From Microbacterium indicum DSM 19969 (GTDB taxonomy: Bacteria > Actinomycetota > Actinomycetes > Actinomycetales > Microbacteriaceae): a DNA stretch of 64,000 nt. The DNA is taken from NCBI RefSeq assembly GCF_000422385.1, contig NZ_AULR01000014.1, forward strand, positions 1-64,000. Reading direction: 5' to 3'. Below are positions 8,680 through 17,319 of this stretch, one piece after another. Position numbers and translations under genes: made by a program. The stretch's first letter is position 1. Each line of letters opens with the position of its first letter. Below the pieces are notes generated by a model that was given only the letters and a program-made list of their open reading frames with translations, did no database searches and was not told where the DNA came from.

Positions 8680-10101
8680 ATGACCTCCGTGCCAGATCGA
8701 GAGCCCCTGACCGCATCGGACGAGAGGATCCTGGAGGCCGTCGCGGGTGGGTTCCCCTCCGCCGTCGACGACCTCGGACGCCTCGTGCGCATCCCCGGGA
8801 TCGCGTGGGAGTCGTTCGACCAGGAGCAGCTCGTGCGCAGCTCCGAGGCCGTCGCGGCGCTCGCCCGCGACACGGGCCTCTTCGACGCCGTCGACATCCG
8901 CCGCGCTCCGCTCGCCGGGGGAAACGGCGAGCTGGGCCAGCCCGCCGTGCTCGCGGTGCGCCGCGCGAAGGCCGGCCGGCCGACCGTCATGCTCTACGCG
9001 CACCACGACGTGCAGCCGCCCGGGGACGACGCGCTCTGGGAGACGCCGCCGTTCGAGCCGACGCTCCGCGACGGACGCATCTACGCGCGCGGCGCCGCCG
9101 ACGACAAGGCGGGCGTCATGACGCACATCGCCTCGCTGCGCGCGATCGCCGAGACGATCGGATCCGACGACCTCGACCTCGGCATCGTGCTGTTCGTCGA
9201 GGGCGAGGAGGAGCACGGGTCGCGCTCGTTCGTCCCCTTCCTCCACGAGAACGCCGAGGACATGCGCGCCGACGTCATCGTCATCGCCGACTCGGGCAAC
9301 TGGGACTCGGAGACCCCCGCGGTGACGGTGTCGCTGCGCGGCAACGCGACCTTCCAGCTCACGGTCCGCACGCTCGACCACGCCTCGCACTCCGGCATGT
9401 TCGGGGGAGCGGTTCCCGACGCGATGATGGCGACGATCCGCCTGCTGTCGACCCTGTGGGACGAGAACGGATCCGTCGCGGTCGAGGGGCTCGCGCACCG
9501 CGACGCCGAGACCCCCGCATACGACGAGGCGCAGCTGCGCGTCGAGACGGGGCTCCTCGAGGGCGTCTCGCCCGTGGGCGACGGCACGATCCTCAGCCGG
9601 ATCTGGAACAAGCCGACGGTCACCGTCACGGGCGTCGACTTCACGCCCGTCGCCTCGGCGAGCAACACGCTCTCGCCCGAGGTGACGGTCGTGATCAGCA
9701 GCCGCGTCGCTCCGGGGCAGACGGCGGCTGAGGCCTACGCCGCGCTCGAGGCGCACCTCCGGGCGAACGCGCCCTTCGGCGCCGAGCTCGAGTTCGGCCA
9801 CGTCGACCTCGGCGACGGCTTCCTCGTCGACACCTCGGGGTGGGCCGTCGCGGAGGAGCGCCGCGCGCTCGCCGACGGCTACGGCAAGGAACCGATCGAC
9901 TACGGCGTGGGCGGATCGATCCCGTTCATCTCGGATCTCGTCGAGAAGTTCCCCGGCGCCCAGATCCTCGTGACGGGCGTCGAGGATCCGCACTCGCGGG
10001 CGCACAGCCCCAACGAGTCGCTGCACGTCGAGACGTTCCGCAACGCGATCCGCTCGGAGACCCTTCTCCTCGCGCGCCTCGACGCCCGCGATTCGGCGTG
10101 A
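8680..10101 (+). CDS. M20 family dipeptidase/metallopeptidase
   Basis: The product is a 473-residue zinc-dependent M20/M25/M40 peptidase, probably a cytosolic dipeptidase or aminoacylase. The metal-site motifs are in order: YAHHDVQPPG (His-x-Asp), GRIYARGAADDKAG (bridging Asp), VEGEEEHGSRSF (Glu-Glu) and the late EDPHSRAHSPNES (His). An insertion/dimerisation domain lies between. I chose the ATG at 8680, 7 bases after a TAAGAT box; an in-frame ATG 19 codons earlier would overlap the divergent gene and its promoter. The substrate cannot be told from sequence. It may also be hydrolysing acylated or non-standard dipeptides, as in other actinobacterial members. Confidence 0.92.
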   Translation: MTSVPDREPLTASDERILEAVAGGFPSAVDDLGRLVRIPGIAWESFDQEQLVRSSEAVAALARDTGLFDAVDIRRAPLAGGNGELGQPAVLAVRRAKAGRPTVMLYAHHDVQPPGDDALWETPPFEPTLRDGRIYARGAADDKAGVMTHIASLRAIAETIGSDDLDLGIVLFVEGEEEHGSRSFVPFLHENAEDMRADVIVIADSGNWDSETPAVTVSLRGNATFQLTVRTLDHASHSGMFGGAVPDAMMATIRLLSTLWDENGSVAVEGLAHRDAETPAYDEAQLRVETGLLEGVSPVGDGTILSRIWNKPTVTVTGVDFTPVASASNTLSPEVTVVISSRVAPGQTAAEAYAALEAHLRANAPFGAELEFGHVDLGDGFLVDTSGWAVAEERRALADGYGKEPIDYGVGGSIPFISDLVEKFPGAQILVTGVEDPHSRAHSPNESLHVETFRNAIRSETLLLARLDARDSA

Positions 10102-10128
10102 TCGCGCCGCGCCCGGAGGATCCGCGGA

Positions 10129-10134
10129 TAAGAT
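10129..10134 (+). promoter_or_regulatory. -10 box TAAGAT of the erpA-type gene
   Basis: TAAGAT lies 46 bases before the ATG at 10181, in the gap after the peptidase gene. The leader carries the ribosome site GGAGAGGAG. Confidence 0.4.
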
Positions 10135-10180
10135 GCAGGGAACCCCGCCGCGTGCGGATCCCTTCGGAGAGGAGACGGTC

Positions 10181-10546
10181 ATGACCGACACCACTGTGCT
10201 TGCCGAGACGCCCCAGAGCGCCCACGGCGTGAGCCTCACCGACGCCGCCGCGGCGAAGGTGAAGAGCCTGCTCGAGCAGGAGGGCCGCGACGACCTGCGC
10301 CTGCGCGTCGCCGTGCAGCCCGGCGGCTGCTCGGGCCTGATCTACCAGCTCTACTTCGACGAGCGCTACCTCGAGGGCGACGAGACGGTCGACTTCGACG
10401 GCGTCGAGGTCATCGTCGACAACATGTCGGTCCCGTACCTCGACGGCGCGGCGATCGACTTCAAGGACACGATCTCGGAGCAGGGCTTCACGATCGACAA
10501 CCCCAACGCATCGGGCAGCTGCGCCTGCGGCGACAGCTTCCACTGA
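10181..10546 (+). CDS. erpA: Iron-sulfur cluster carrier/insertion protein (ErpA/IscA family)
   Basis: The A-type carrier passes Fe-S clusters to target enzymes. The 121-residue protein contains the three family cysteines: one in VQPGGCSGLIYQL (about residue 48) and two in GSCACGDSFH at the C-terminus. The ATG at 10181 is preceded by GGAGAGGAG at good spacing; an earlier in-frame ATG would put start codons on top of the -10 box. It stands alone just upstream of the ctaCDF oxidase genes and close to the Rieske gene, which fits supply of Fe-S clusters to respiration, though that is inference. The name follows actinobacterial usage. Confidence 0.9.
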   Translation: MTDTTVLAETPQSAHGVSLTDAAAAKVKSLLEQEGRDDLRLRVAVQPGGCSGLIYQLYFDERYLEGDETVDFDGVEVIVDNMSVPYLDGAAIDFKDTISEQGFTIDNPNASGSCACGDSFH

Positions 10547-10560
10547 TCAGCGCCCCGAAC

Positions 10561-10588
10561 GCCCCCTCCGCCACGCGCCGGAGGGGGC
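10561..10588 (+). terminator. Rho-independent-type hairpin after erpA
   Basis: GCCCCCTCCG (10561-10570) pairs perfectly with CGGAGGGGGC (10579-10588) across an 8-base loop, followed by GTTTCG. Confidence 0.8.
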
Positions 10589-10667
10589 GTTTCGCGTACG
10601 CGGGTTTTCGCCCCGTCAGGGGCCGGAACCGCTGAGAGCATGGCATGAGAGGCGTGAGACCTTGCCC

Positions 10668-10673
10668 TAGGAT
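10668..10673 (+). promoter_or_regulatory. -10 box TAGGAT upstream of ctaC
   Basis: TAGGAT lies 35 bases before the GTG start of ctaC at 10709. It is identical to the -10 candidate in front of dnaE (434-439). The -35 region is not recognisable. Confidence 0.4.
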
Positions 10674-10708
10674 GAGGAAAGCCACATTCATGTTCGAAAG
10701 GTGAATTC

Positions 10709-11626
10709 GTGCCCTCGAAACGCCGAATCCGCTGGGCCGTCGTGCCCGTCGCCATCGCGACGGCCGCGCTGCTCGCGGGGTGCACTCCCACGGAACTCCA
10801 CGGGTATCTGCCCGGATGGGATGAGTCGGGGGTCCCGACCACCAACCAGACCGAGGGGCTCTCGTCCCTCTGGGTCGGGTCCTGGATCGTGGCGCTCGTC
10901 GTCGGAATCATCACCTGGGGCCTCATGCTCTGGGCGATGGTCGTGTACCGCCGCCGCAAGGGCCAGTCGGGCCTGCCGGTCCAGCTGCGCTACAACATGC
11001 CGATCGAGATCTTCTTCACCACGGTGCCGCTGATCCTCGTGCTCGGCCTCTTCGCCTTCACGGCGCGAGAGCAGGCCACCGTCGAGAAGCCCTGGGCCGA
11101 TGGCGAGGCCGATGTCGAGATCAGCGCGATCGCCAAGCAGTGGTCCTGGGACTTCCAGTACGACGGCGAGCAGGACGACAACAGCGACGCCGTCTGGACG
11201 ATGGGCGTCCAGGCGCAGCCCGACGCCGACGGCAACATCGACCGCTCGCAGCTGCCGACGCTCGTCCTCCCCGTCGACAAGAAGGTCACGATCGACCTGA
11301 CGTCGCGCGACGTGATCCACTCGTTCTGGATCATCGACTTCCTGTACAAGAAGGACATGTACATCGGCCACGACAACTCGTGGTCGTTCATCCCGACCCG
11401 TGAGGGCACCTACGAGGGCAAGTGCGCCGAGCTCTGCGGCGAGTACCACTCGATGATGCTCTTCAACGTCGAGGTCGTCAGCGAGGCCGAGTACGAGCAG
11501 TACCTCGCGGGCCTCGAGGAGGCCGGCCAGACGGGCGACATCAACAAGGCCTACGACCGCCTGCAGAACCAGCCCGGAACCGACGCCGTGGCCGAGGGCG
11601 CCGGAGCCGACGAGGAAGGACACTGA
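10709..11626 (+). CDS. ctaC: Cytochrome c oxidase subunit II (aa3-type)
   Basis: Subunit II accepts electrons through its CuA centre in the terminal oxidase. The 305-residue precursor has a lipoprotein signal ([12 protein letters not shown], lipobox Cys about residue 25) and two membrane helices (about 55-80 and 95-120). The CuA domain has HSFWIIDF and the ligand set [12 protein letters not shown] (Cys-x3-Cys-x3-His-x2-Met). GTG at 10709 was chosen because it gives the full signal peptide and follows GAAAGG. Gene order ctaC-ctaD-ctaF is the actinobacterial arrangement; ctaD begins 2 bases after the stop. The long acidic C-terminal tail extends past the CuA domain. Confidence 0.96.
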   Translation: MPSKRRIRWAVVPVAIATAALLAGCTPTELHGYLPGWDESGVPTTNQTEGLSSLWVGSWIVALVVGIITWGLMLWAMVVYRRRKGQSGLPVQLRYNMPIEIFFTTVPLILVLGLFAFTAREQATVEKPWADGEADVEISAIAKQWSWDFQYDGEQDDNSDAVWTMGVQAQPDADGNIDRSQLPTLVLPVDKKVTIDLTSRDVIHSFWIIDFLYKKDMYIGHDNSWSFIPTREGTYEGKCAELCGEYHSMMLFNVEVVSEAEYEQYLAGLEEAGQTGDINKAYDRLQNQPGTDAVAEGAGADEEGH

Positions 11627-11628
11627 GC

Positions 11629-13350
11629 ATGAGCGAGGCAGCCTCGCAGCCGCTCCCGCCGCGTCAGGCGGCGTTGCTCACCGGATCACGAACCGGTGAG
11701 AAGGGCAACGTGATCGTCAAGTGGATCACGTCGACCGACCACAAGACCATCGGGTACATGTACCTGATCGCGTCGCTCATCTTCTTCTGCCTCGGCGGCG
11801 TCATGGCGCTCGTCATCCGCGCGGAGCTCTTCGCCCCCGGCATGCAGATCGTGGCGACGAAGGAGCAGTACAACCAGCTGTTCACGATGCACGGCACCGT
11901 GATGCTCCTGATGTTCGCGACGCCGCTCTTCGCGGGCTTCGCGAACATCATCCTGCCGCTGCAGATCGGCGCGCCCGACGTGGCGTTCCCGCGCCTCAAC
12001 GCCTTCGCGTTCTGGCTTTTCGTCTTCGGCTCGCTCATCGCCGTCGCAGGCTTCCTCACCCCGCAGGGCGCCGCCTCGTTCGGCTGGTTCGCGTATCAGC
12101 CGCTCGCGAACTCCTCGTTCTCACCAGGAGTCGGCGGCAATCTCTGGATGACAGGCCTCGGCATCTCGGGCTTCGGCACGATCTTCGGTGCGGTCAACTT
12201 CATCACGACCGTCATCACGATGCGCGCGCCCGGCATGACGATGTGGCGCATGTCGATCTTCTCGTGGAACACGCTCATCACGAGCCTCCTGATCCTCATC
12301 GCGTTCCCCGTCCTCGCGGCGGCGATGTTCGCGGCGGCGAGCGACCGCATCCTCGGTTCGCACATCTACGACCCGGCCAACGGCGGCGTCCTGCTCTGGC
12401 AGCACCTGTTCTGGTTCTTCGGCCACCCCGAGGTGTACATCATCGCGCTGCCGTTCTTCGGCATCGTCTCCGAGATCTTCCCGGTCTTCAGCCGCAAGCC
12501 GATCTTCGGCTACCGCACCCTCGTGTACGCGACCATCGCGATCGCGGCGCTCTCCGTTTCGGTGTGGGCGCACCACATGTACGTGACGGGCTCGGTGCTC
12601 CTGCCGTTCTTCTCGTTCATGACGATGCTCATCGCGGTCCCGACCGGCGTGAAGATCTTCAACTGGATCGGCACGATGTGGCGCGGTTCGCTGACGTTCG
12701 AGACGCCGATGCTGTTCTCGCTCGGCTTCCTCGTGTCGTTCGTGTTCGGCGGCCTGACGGGAGTCATCCTCTCGTCGCCCCCGCTCGACTTCCACCTGAG
12801 CGACTCGTACTTCGTCGTCGCGCACTTCCACTACGTGGTGTTCGGCACCGTCGTCTTCGCGATGTTCGCGGGCTTCTACTTCTGGTGGCCCAAGTGGACC
12901 GGCAAGATGCTGAACGAGCGCCTCGGCTACGTCCACTTCTGGCTGCTGTTCATCGGCTTCCACATGACCTTCCTCATCCAGCACTGGCTGGGCGTCGAGG
13001 GCATGGCCCGCCGCTACGCCGACTACGCGCCGAGCGACGGCTACACGTGGGGCAACGAGCTCTCGACGATCGGATCGATCATCATCGCCGCGTCGATGAT
13101 CCCGTTCTTCCTCAACGTGTGGATCACGGCGCGCAAGGGCGCCAAGGTCAACGTCAACGACCCGTGGGGCTACGGCGGATCGCTCGAGTGGGCGACCAGC
13201 AGCCCGCCCCCGCGCCACAACTTCACGTCGATTCCGCGCATCCGCTCGGAGCGCCCGGCGTTCGACATCAACCACCCGGAGTCGCTCGACGACTTCGACC
13301 CGTCGGCGGTGCCCGCCCCGGCGCTCGAAGGTGAAGGGGCGGTCAAGTAA
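11629..13350 (+). CDS. ctaD: Cytochrome c oxidase subunit I
   Basis: CtaD is the haem-copper catalytic subunit that reduces O2 and pumps protons. The 573-residue protein has 12 predicted membrane helices and the usual haem and CuB ligands: the early [12 protein letters not shown]is, [15 protein letters not shown] with the cross-linked His-Tyr pair, the [11 protein letters not shown]is pair, and [11 protein letters not shown] near the C-terminal third. The ATG at 11629 follows AGGAAGGACACTGAGC, with the ctaC stop just upstream. Its TAA is followed directly by the ctaF start. It belongs to the aa3 branch fed by the bcc complex encoded by qcrCAB on the other strand. Confidence 0.98.
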   Translation: MSEAASQPLPPRQAALLTGSRTGEKGNVIVKWITSTDHKTIGYMYLIASLIFFCLGGVMALVIRAELFAPGMQIVATKEQYNQLFTMHGTVMLLMFATPLFAGFANIILPLQIGAPDVAFPRLNAFAFWLFVFGSLIAVAGFLTPQGAASFGWFAYQPLANSSFSPGVGGNLWMTGLGISGFGTIFGAVNFITTVITMRAPGMTMWRMSIFSWNTLITSLLILIAFPVLAAAMFAAASDRILGSHIYDPANGGVLLWQHLFWFFGHPEVYIIALPFFGIVSEIFPVFSRKPIFGYRTLVYATIAIAALSVSVWAHHMYVTGSVLLPFFSFMTMLIAVPTGVKIFNWIGTMWRGSLTFETPMLFSLGFLVSFVFGGLTGVILSSPPLDFHLSDSYFVVAHFHYVVFGTVVFAMFAGFYFWWPKWTGKMLNERLGYVHFWLLFIGFHMTFLIQHWLGVEGMARRYADYAPSDGYTWGNELSTIGSIIIAASMIPFFLNVWITARKGAKVNVNDPWGYGGSLEWATSSPPPRHNFTSIPRIRSERPAFDINHPESLDDFDPSAVPAPALEGEGAVK

Positions 13351-13791
13351 ATGAAGTCTCAGATCGGCCTCTGGTGGCTGCTGACCGGGTTCTTCTTCTT
13401 CTTCTGCTTCGCGCTGTACACGGTGTGGGGGATCCTGGATCACCCTGACGTGCCGTGGACCGCGGCGATCGAGTGGACGGGAACGATCGCGCTCCTCTTC
13501 CTCGGGTTCTTCGCCGGCCTCGTCGCGTTCTTCGTTCAGCGCATGCACAAGGCGCAGCTGGGCGTCGAACTCCCCGAGGACCGTCTCGACGCCGACATCG
13601 ACGACGGCGAGACCGAGCAGGGCGAGTTCAGCCCCTGGTCGTGGTGGCCCATCGTGCTCGCCGCGGCCCCCGCGGTCGGCGTGATCTCGCTCTCGACGGC
13701 GCACTTCCTCATCCCCGTGGCGGCAGGCCTCCTGATCGTCGGCCTCGTCGGCTGGGTGTACGAGTACTACCGCGGTCGCTTCGCTCGCTGA
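13351..13791 (+). CDS. ctaF: Cytochrome c oxidase subunit 4 (actinobacterial CtaF)
   Basis: This is the small actinobacterial subunit of the aa3 oxidase. The 146-residue protein has four hydrophobic segments (about residues 7-27, 40-62, 93-110 and 114-136) and an acidic loop (PEDRLDADIDDGETEQGE). It starts with ATG immediately after the ctaD stop, with no gap, so translation is coupled. A 12-bp hairpin at 13809-13840 ends the operon. The family has no catalytic residues. Confidence 0.93.
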   Translation: MKSQIGLWWLLTGFFFFFCFALYTVWGILDHPDVPWTAAIEWTGTIALLFLGFFAGLVAFFVQRMHKAQLGVELPEDRLDADIDDGETEQGEFSPWSWWPIVLAAAPAVGVISLSTAHFLIPVAAGLLIVGLVGWVYEYYRGRFAR

Positions 13792-13808
13792 GCGCTGCAC
13801 CGCACCCT

Positions 13809-13840
13809 GAGGGCCCCGGAGCTTCGGATCCGGGGCCCTC
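13809..13840 (+). terminator. Terminator hairpin of the ctaCDF operon
   Basis: GAGGGCCCCGGA (13809-13820) pairs perfectly with TCCGGGGCCCTC (13829-13840) across an 8-base loop. Confidence 0.8.
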
Positions 13841-13849
13841 TCGGCTTCC

Positions 13850-13864
13850 ATAGCGATTCGCTAT
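13850..13864 (+). promoter_or_regulatory. Perfect T-N11-A dyad, candidate LysR operator
   Basis: ATAGCGATTCGCTAT is a perfect 7-bp inverted repeat around one base and fits the T-N11-A consensus of LysR-type regulators. It lies 46 bases before the SDR gene, and a LysR gene follows the SDR gene. The link to that regulator is inferred from position. Confidence 0.5.
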
Positions 13865-13910
13865 CGCCGGGCCCGTCCGGGGGCGCAGGATCCCCTCTAG
13901 CGTGGAGATC

Positions 13911-14585
13911 ATGACGACCTTCGCGATCATCGGAGCTGGACGCAACCTCGGCGAGGCGCTGGCACGCCGTTTCGGCCGGGAGGGGCTGAGCATCGCGCTC
14001 ATCTCCCGCAGCCAGGAGCGCGTCGACGCCCTCGCCGCCGACCTCGTGGCAGACGGCCTCACGGCGCGGGGCTACGCCGCCAACGTCCGCGACCCGGAGA
14101 GCCTCGTCACGGCCCTCGATCGGGCATCGCAGGAACTCGGCCCCATCGAGGTGCTCTCCTACAACCCGCTGCCGCAGAAGGAGTTCCTGCGGCCGCTCCT
14201 CGAGTCGACGGTGGGCGACATCCGTGCCGCCGTCGAGTTCTCGGTCTACGGGCCCGTCGCCGCCGTGCACCAGGTCCTCCAGGGCATGCGGTTCCTCGGG
14301 CGCGGCTCGATCCTCTTCGTCAACGGCGGGAGCGCCGTGCAGCCCGTGCAGCACTTCGCGGGAACGTCGATCGGGTTCGCGGGCGAGACGGCCTACGCCG
14401 AGATGCTGAGCCAGGCGCTCCAGGACGAGCCGATCCACGTCGGTCAGCTCATCATCCCCGGAGCGATCATCCCGGGAGACGAGCAGAAGGACCCGCAGGT
14501 GCTCGCCGACACGCTCTGGCGCATGCACGCCGAGCGCGGCGCCTTCCGCGTCTTCGCGACCGACCTGGAGGTGCAGCCGTACTGA
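13911..14585 (+). CDS. Short-chain dehydrogenase/reductase (SDR), atypical type
   Basis: The 224-residue protein is a probable NAD(P)-dependent oxidoreductase of unknown substrate. The N-terminal Rossmann motif is IIGAGRNLGEALARRFGREG (residues 6-25). The usual NNAG is replaced by SYNPL, and the YxxxK catalytic pair is not in the normal form (SIGFAGETAYAEML), so it may be a non-classical or inactive SDR. I chose the ATG at 13911, with GGAG just upstream; a GTG three codons earlier is possible. A LysR-type dyad lies upstream and a LysR gene follows 46 bases downstream. The fragment at 58105-58599 is the same SDR type truncated at the position of residue 61 here. Confidence 0.8.
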   Translation: MTTFAIIGAGRNLGEALARRFGREGLSIALISRSQERVDALAADLVADGLTARGYAANVRDPESLVTALDRASQELGPIEVLSYNPLPQKEFLRPLLESTVGDIRAAVEFSVYGPVAAVHQVLQGMRFLGRGSILFVNGGSAVQPVQHFAGTSIGFAGETAYAEMLSQALQDEPIHVGQLIIPGAIIPGDEQKDPQVLADTLWRMHAERGAFRVFATDLEVQPY

Positions 14586-14593
14586 TGCGCCGG

Positions 14594-14623
14594 TTCGGCA
14601 CGGGGAGCGCCGGCGACTAACGT
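14594..14623 (+). promoter_or_regulatory. Promoter of the first LysR gene (TTCGGC - 18 - TAACGT)
   Basis: A weak -35 (TTCGGC, 14594-14599) and the -10 TAACGT (14618-14623) are 18 bases apart. The -10 ends 8 bases before the ATG, so the message would be leaderless or nearly so. Confidence 0.35.
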
Positions 14624-14631
14624 CGCGTGTG

Positions 14632-15525
14632 ATGGACGTACGCCAACTCGAATTCTTCCTCGCCGTCGCCGAAGACGGCAGCTTCACACGCGCGGCCGAG
14701 CGCTCCTTCGTCTCGCAGCCCGGGCTCTCGGCTTCGATCCGGTCGCTCGAGCGAGAGCTGCGGGTCGGGCTCTTCGAGCGCGGCCGACATGGCGCCGTGC
14801 CGACGGCTGGGGGCGCCGCGTTCCGGCCGTGGGCCGAGCGGATCCTCGGCGAGGTGCGCGAGGCGCAGGCGGCCGTGCTCGGCGCCGCGGCTCCGCATGC
14901 GGCTCTTCGCATCGGGTCCGAGCAGTGCCTCGGCGGTTCGGTCGACATCGCCGACCTCGTCTCGGCGTTCGCGGGGGAGCACCCCGCCGCCGACCTGGAG
15001 TTCGTGCAGGACGTCACCTCGCGGCTGCTGCCCCTCGTCGCCGCGGGCCGCCTGGACGTCGCGCTCGTCGCGGCGCCGGCCGGGGGAGAGGTCCCTCCGG
15101 GCCACCAAGTGATCCGCCGCGAGCCGTTCGTGCTCCTCTCGAAGGAGGACCCCGGGGTGCGGTCGATCGACGATCTCGCGGGCGCGCGCACGGTCGACTT
15201 CGGCCCCGCGTGGGAGGCACGACGGATCCTCGACGCCGCGCTTGCGCGCGCCGGCGTCGAGCGCCGCACGACGGTGGAGGTGGGCGACGTGCACATGGTC
15301 TTCGAGCTCGTGACGCGGGGCTTCGGCGTCGCCGTCGTTCCCGAGTCGATCGCGGCGAAGCAGTCGGCGGATCACCTCCTGCACTCGACGCTCGCCGGTG
15401 CGCCCGAGTGGGAGGTGCGCGTCGCGGTCTCGCCCCGCCCGGCGCCCGGGGCGGAGGCGTTCGCGCGCATGTTCGTGCCGCAGTCGCGCATCGCGGGTCT
15501 CGCGGCCGACCTCGTCGGCGCCTGA
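14632..15525 (+). CDS. LysR-family transcriptional regulator
   Basis: The 297-residue regulator has the canonical N-terminal winged helix-turn-helix (MDVRQLEFFLAVAEDGSFTR, then AAERSFVSQPGLSASIRSLE). An effector-binding domain of two Rossmann-like lobes follows (about residues 90-295). The ATG at 14632 is preferred; a GTG one codon earlier is possible. It sits 46 bases after the SDR gene on the same strand, and a perfect T-N11-A dyad lies in front of the SDR, so the SDR is the likeliest target. The effector is unknown. A long hairpin follows the stop. Confidence 0.92.
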   Translation: MDVRQLEFFLAVAEDGSFTRAAERSFVSQPGLSASIRSLERELRVGLFERGRHGAVPTAGGAAFRPWAERILGEVREAQAAVLGAAAPHAALRIGSEQCLGGSVDIADLVSAFAGEHPAADLEFVQDVTSRLLPLVAAGRLDVALVAAPAGGEVPPGHQVIRREPFVLLSKEDPGVRSIDDLAGARTVDFGPAWEARRILDAALARAGVERRTTVEVGDVHMVFELVTRGFGVAVVPESIAAKQSADHLLHSTLAGAPEWEVRVAVSPRPAPGAEAFARMFVPQSRIAGLAADLVGA

Positions 15526-15532
15526 CGCGACG

Positions 15533-15588
15533 CGGACACGGCGAGAGGGCCCCGGATCCGAAGATCCGGTGCCCTCTCGCCGTGTCCG
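15533..15588. terminator. Long bidirectional hairpin between lysR and qcrB
   Basis: An 18-bp perfect outer stem starts CGGACACGGCGAGAGGGC at 15533. It is continued by CGGATC/GATCCG after a 2x2 mismatch, with the tetraloop CGAA. It lies between convergent genes and ends 6 bases before the qcrB stop. Confidence 0.8.
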
Positions 15589-15594
15589 ACGCGG

Positions 15595-17319
15595 TCAGTG
15601 CTTGCCGTCGTCGCCCGACTCGAGCTCGTGCCCGTCGACCACGTGGCCGTGGCCGTCCTTCTCGGGGGCGTCGCCGTAGTCGGCCAGCGCATGCTTCTGG
15701 TGGTCCAGAGCGGCGCGGTACTCGGCGTTCGTGAGCGGCTGCAGGCGGTCCTCGAAGAACCAGCGCGACATCCACCCGCGGAACCGCTGGCGGTTCGTGA
15801 TGCGGCCGTGCGCGTCGGGGCGCACGATGAGCGGCTCGAACGTCTCGTCGCCGACGAGCTTCCAGCGCTCGTACTCGTCCACGGGCTTGTGGACCTCCTG
15901 GTACTCGCCGCCGGGGAGGCGCACGATGCGTCCCGACTCGAAGCCGTGGAGGGCGATCTCGCGGTCCTTCTTCTGCAGCGCGATGCAGATGCGCTTCGTG
16001 ATGAAGTACACGATCACGGTGCCCAGGATCAGGCCGATCTGCAGGGCGTGGATCACGCCCTCCATCGTGAGGCGGAAGTGCGTCGCGATGATGTCGGACG
16101 AGGCCGAGGCCCAGAGGATCGCGTAGAACCAGACGCCCGCCGCGCCGATCGCCGTGCGCGTCGCGGCGTTGCGCGGGCGCTGGGCGATGTGGTGCTCGCG
16201 CTTGTCGCCCGTGACCCAGCCCTCGATGAAGGGGTAGATCGCGACGGCGATGATGAAGAGCACGAGCACGATGAGCGGCGTGAGGATGCCCATCGGGATC
16301 GTGTACGGGCCGATGTTGACGTCGAGGTGCGGCGGGGCGAGGCGCAGGGCGCCGTCGGCGAAGCCGATGTACCAGTCGGGCTGCGTGCCGGCCGACACGG
16401 GGGAGGGGTCGTACGGTCCGTAGTTCCAGATCGGGTTGATCTGCACCAACGAGGCGATCAGCACCAGGGCGCCGAAGACGATGAAGAAGTAGCCGCCCAT
16501 CTTCGACATGTACGTCGGGACCATCGGGTAGCCGACGACGTTGTCGTTCGTGCGGCCCGGGCCGGCGAACTGCGTGTGCTTGTTGATGATCATGAGCACG
16601 AGGTGGATCGCGACGAACGCGATCACCAGGAGCGGCAGGATCAGGATGTGCAGCGTGTAGAGGCGGCCGACGATGTCGGTGCCCGGGAACTCGCCGCCGA
16701 ACAGCAGGTACGAGATCCACGCGCCGACGACGGGGATCGCCTTGAGCATGCCGTCGATGATGCGGAGGCCATTGCCCGAGAGCACGTCGTCGGGGAGCGA
16801 GTAGCCCGTGAAGCCCTCGGCCATGGCCAGGACGAACAGCAGGAAGCCGACGACCCAGTTGAGCTCGCGGGGCTTGCGGAACGCGCCCGTGAAGAACACG
16901 CGCAGCATGTGCACGCCGATGCCGGCCACGAAGGTCAGCGCCGCCCAGTGGTGCAGCTGTCGGACCAGCAGGCCGCCGCGGAGGTCGAAGCTGATGTGCA
17001 GCGTCGAGTCCATGGCCGCCGACATCTCGATGCCGCGCATCGGGTCGAACGCGCCCGTGTAGTGCGTCTCGACCATGGAGGCCTGGAAGAAGAACGTCAG
17101 GAACGTGCCCGAGATGAGCACGACGACGAACGACCAGAGCGCGATCTCGCCCAGCATGAACGACCAGTGGTCGGGGAAGATCTTGCGCCCGAGCTCCTTG
17201 ACGAGGCCCGAGATGCTCGTGCGCTCGTCGAGGTAGTTCGCGGTCGCGCCGACGAACCGGCCGCCGAGCGGCGCCTTCTTCTCGTCAGAGCTCGTCTGCT
17301 CTGCGGTTGCGGTGCTCAA
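15595..17319 (-). CDS. qcrB: Cytochrome bc1 complex cytochrome b subunit
   Basis: QcrB carries the two b haems and the quinol sites of the menaquinol:cytochrome c reductase. The 574-residue protein has the eight core helices with the haem-ligand His pairs (RQLHHWAALTFVAGIGVHML and TLHILILPLLVIAFVAIHLV). It carries the Qo-site PDWY motif (TQPDWYIG) and the long C-terminal extension typical of actinobacteria (about residues 420-574). The start is a TTG at 17319 preceded by GGAG at 5 bases, overlapping the qcrA stop (TTGA). No ATG or GTG lies in a better place. It is the last gene of ctaE-qcrCAB and ends at a strong terminator. Confidence 0.96.
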   Translation of the reverse strand: MSTATAEQTSSDEKKAPLGGRFVGATANYLDERTSISGLVKELGRKIFPDHWSFMLGEIALWSFVVVLISGTFLTFFFQASMVETHYTGAFDPMRGIEMSAAMDSTLHISFDLRGGLLVRQLHHWAALTFVAGIGVHMLRVFFTGAFRKPRELNWVVGFLLFVLAMAEGFTGYSLPDDVLSGNGLRIIDGMLKAIPVVGAWISYLLFGGEFPGTDIVGRLYTLHILILPLLVIAFVAIHLVLMIINKHTQFAGPGRTNDNVVGYPMVPTYMSKMGGYFFIVFGALVLIASLVQINPIWNYGPYDPSPVSAGTQPDWYIGFADGALRLAPPHLDVNIGPYTIPMGILTPLIVLVLFIIAVAIYPFIEGWVTGDKREHHIAQRPRNAATRTAIGAAGVWFYAILWASASSDIIATHFRLTMEGVIHALQIGLILGTVIVYFITKRICIALQKKDREIALHGFESGRIVRLPGGEYQEVHKPVDEYERWKLVGDETFEPLIVRPDAHGRITNRQRFRGWMSRWFFEDRLQPLTNAEYRAALDHQKHALADYGDAPEKDGHGHVVDGHELESGDDGKH

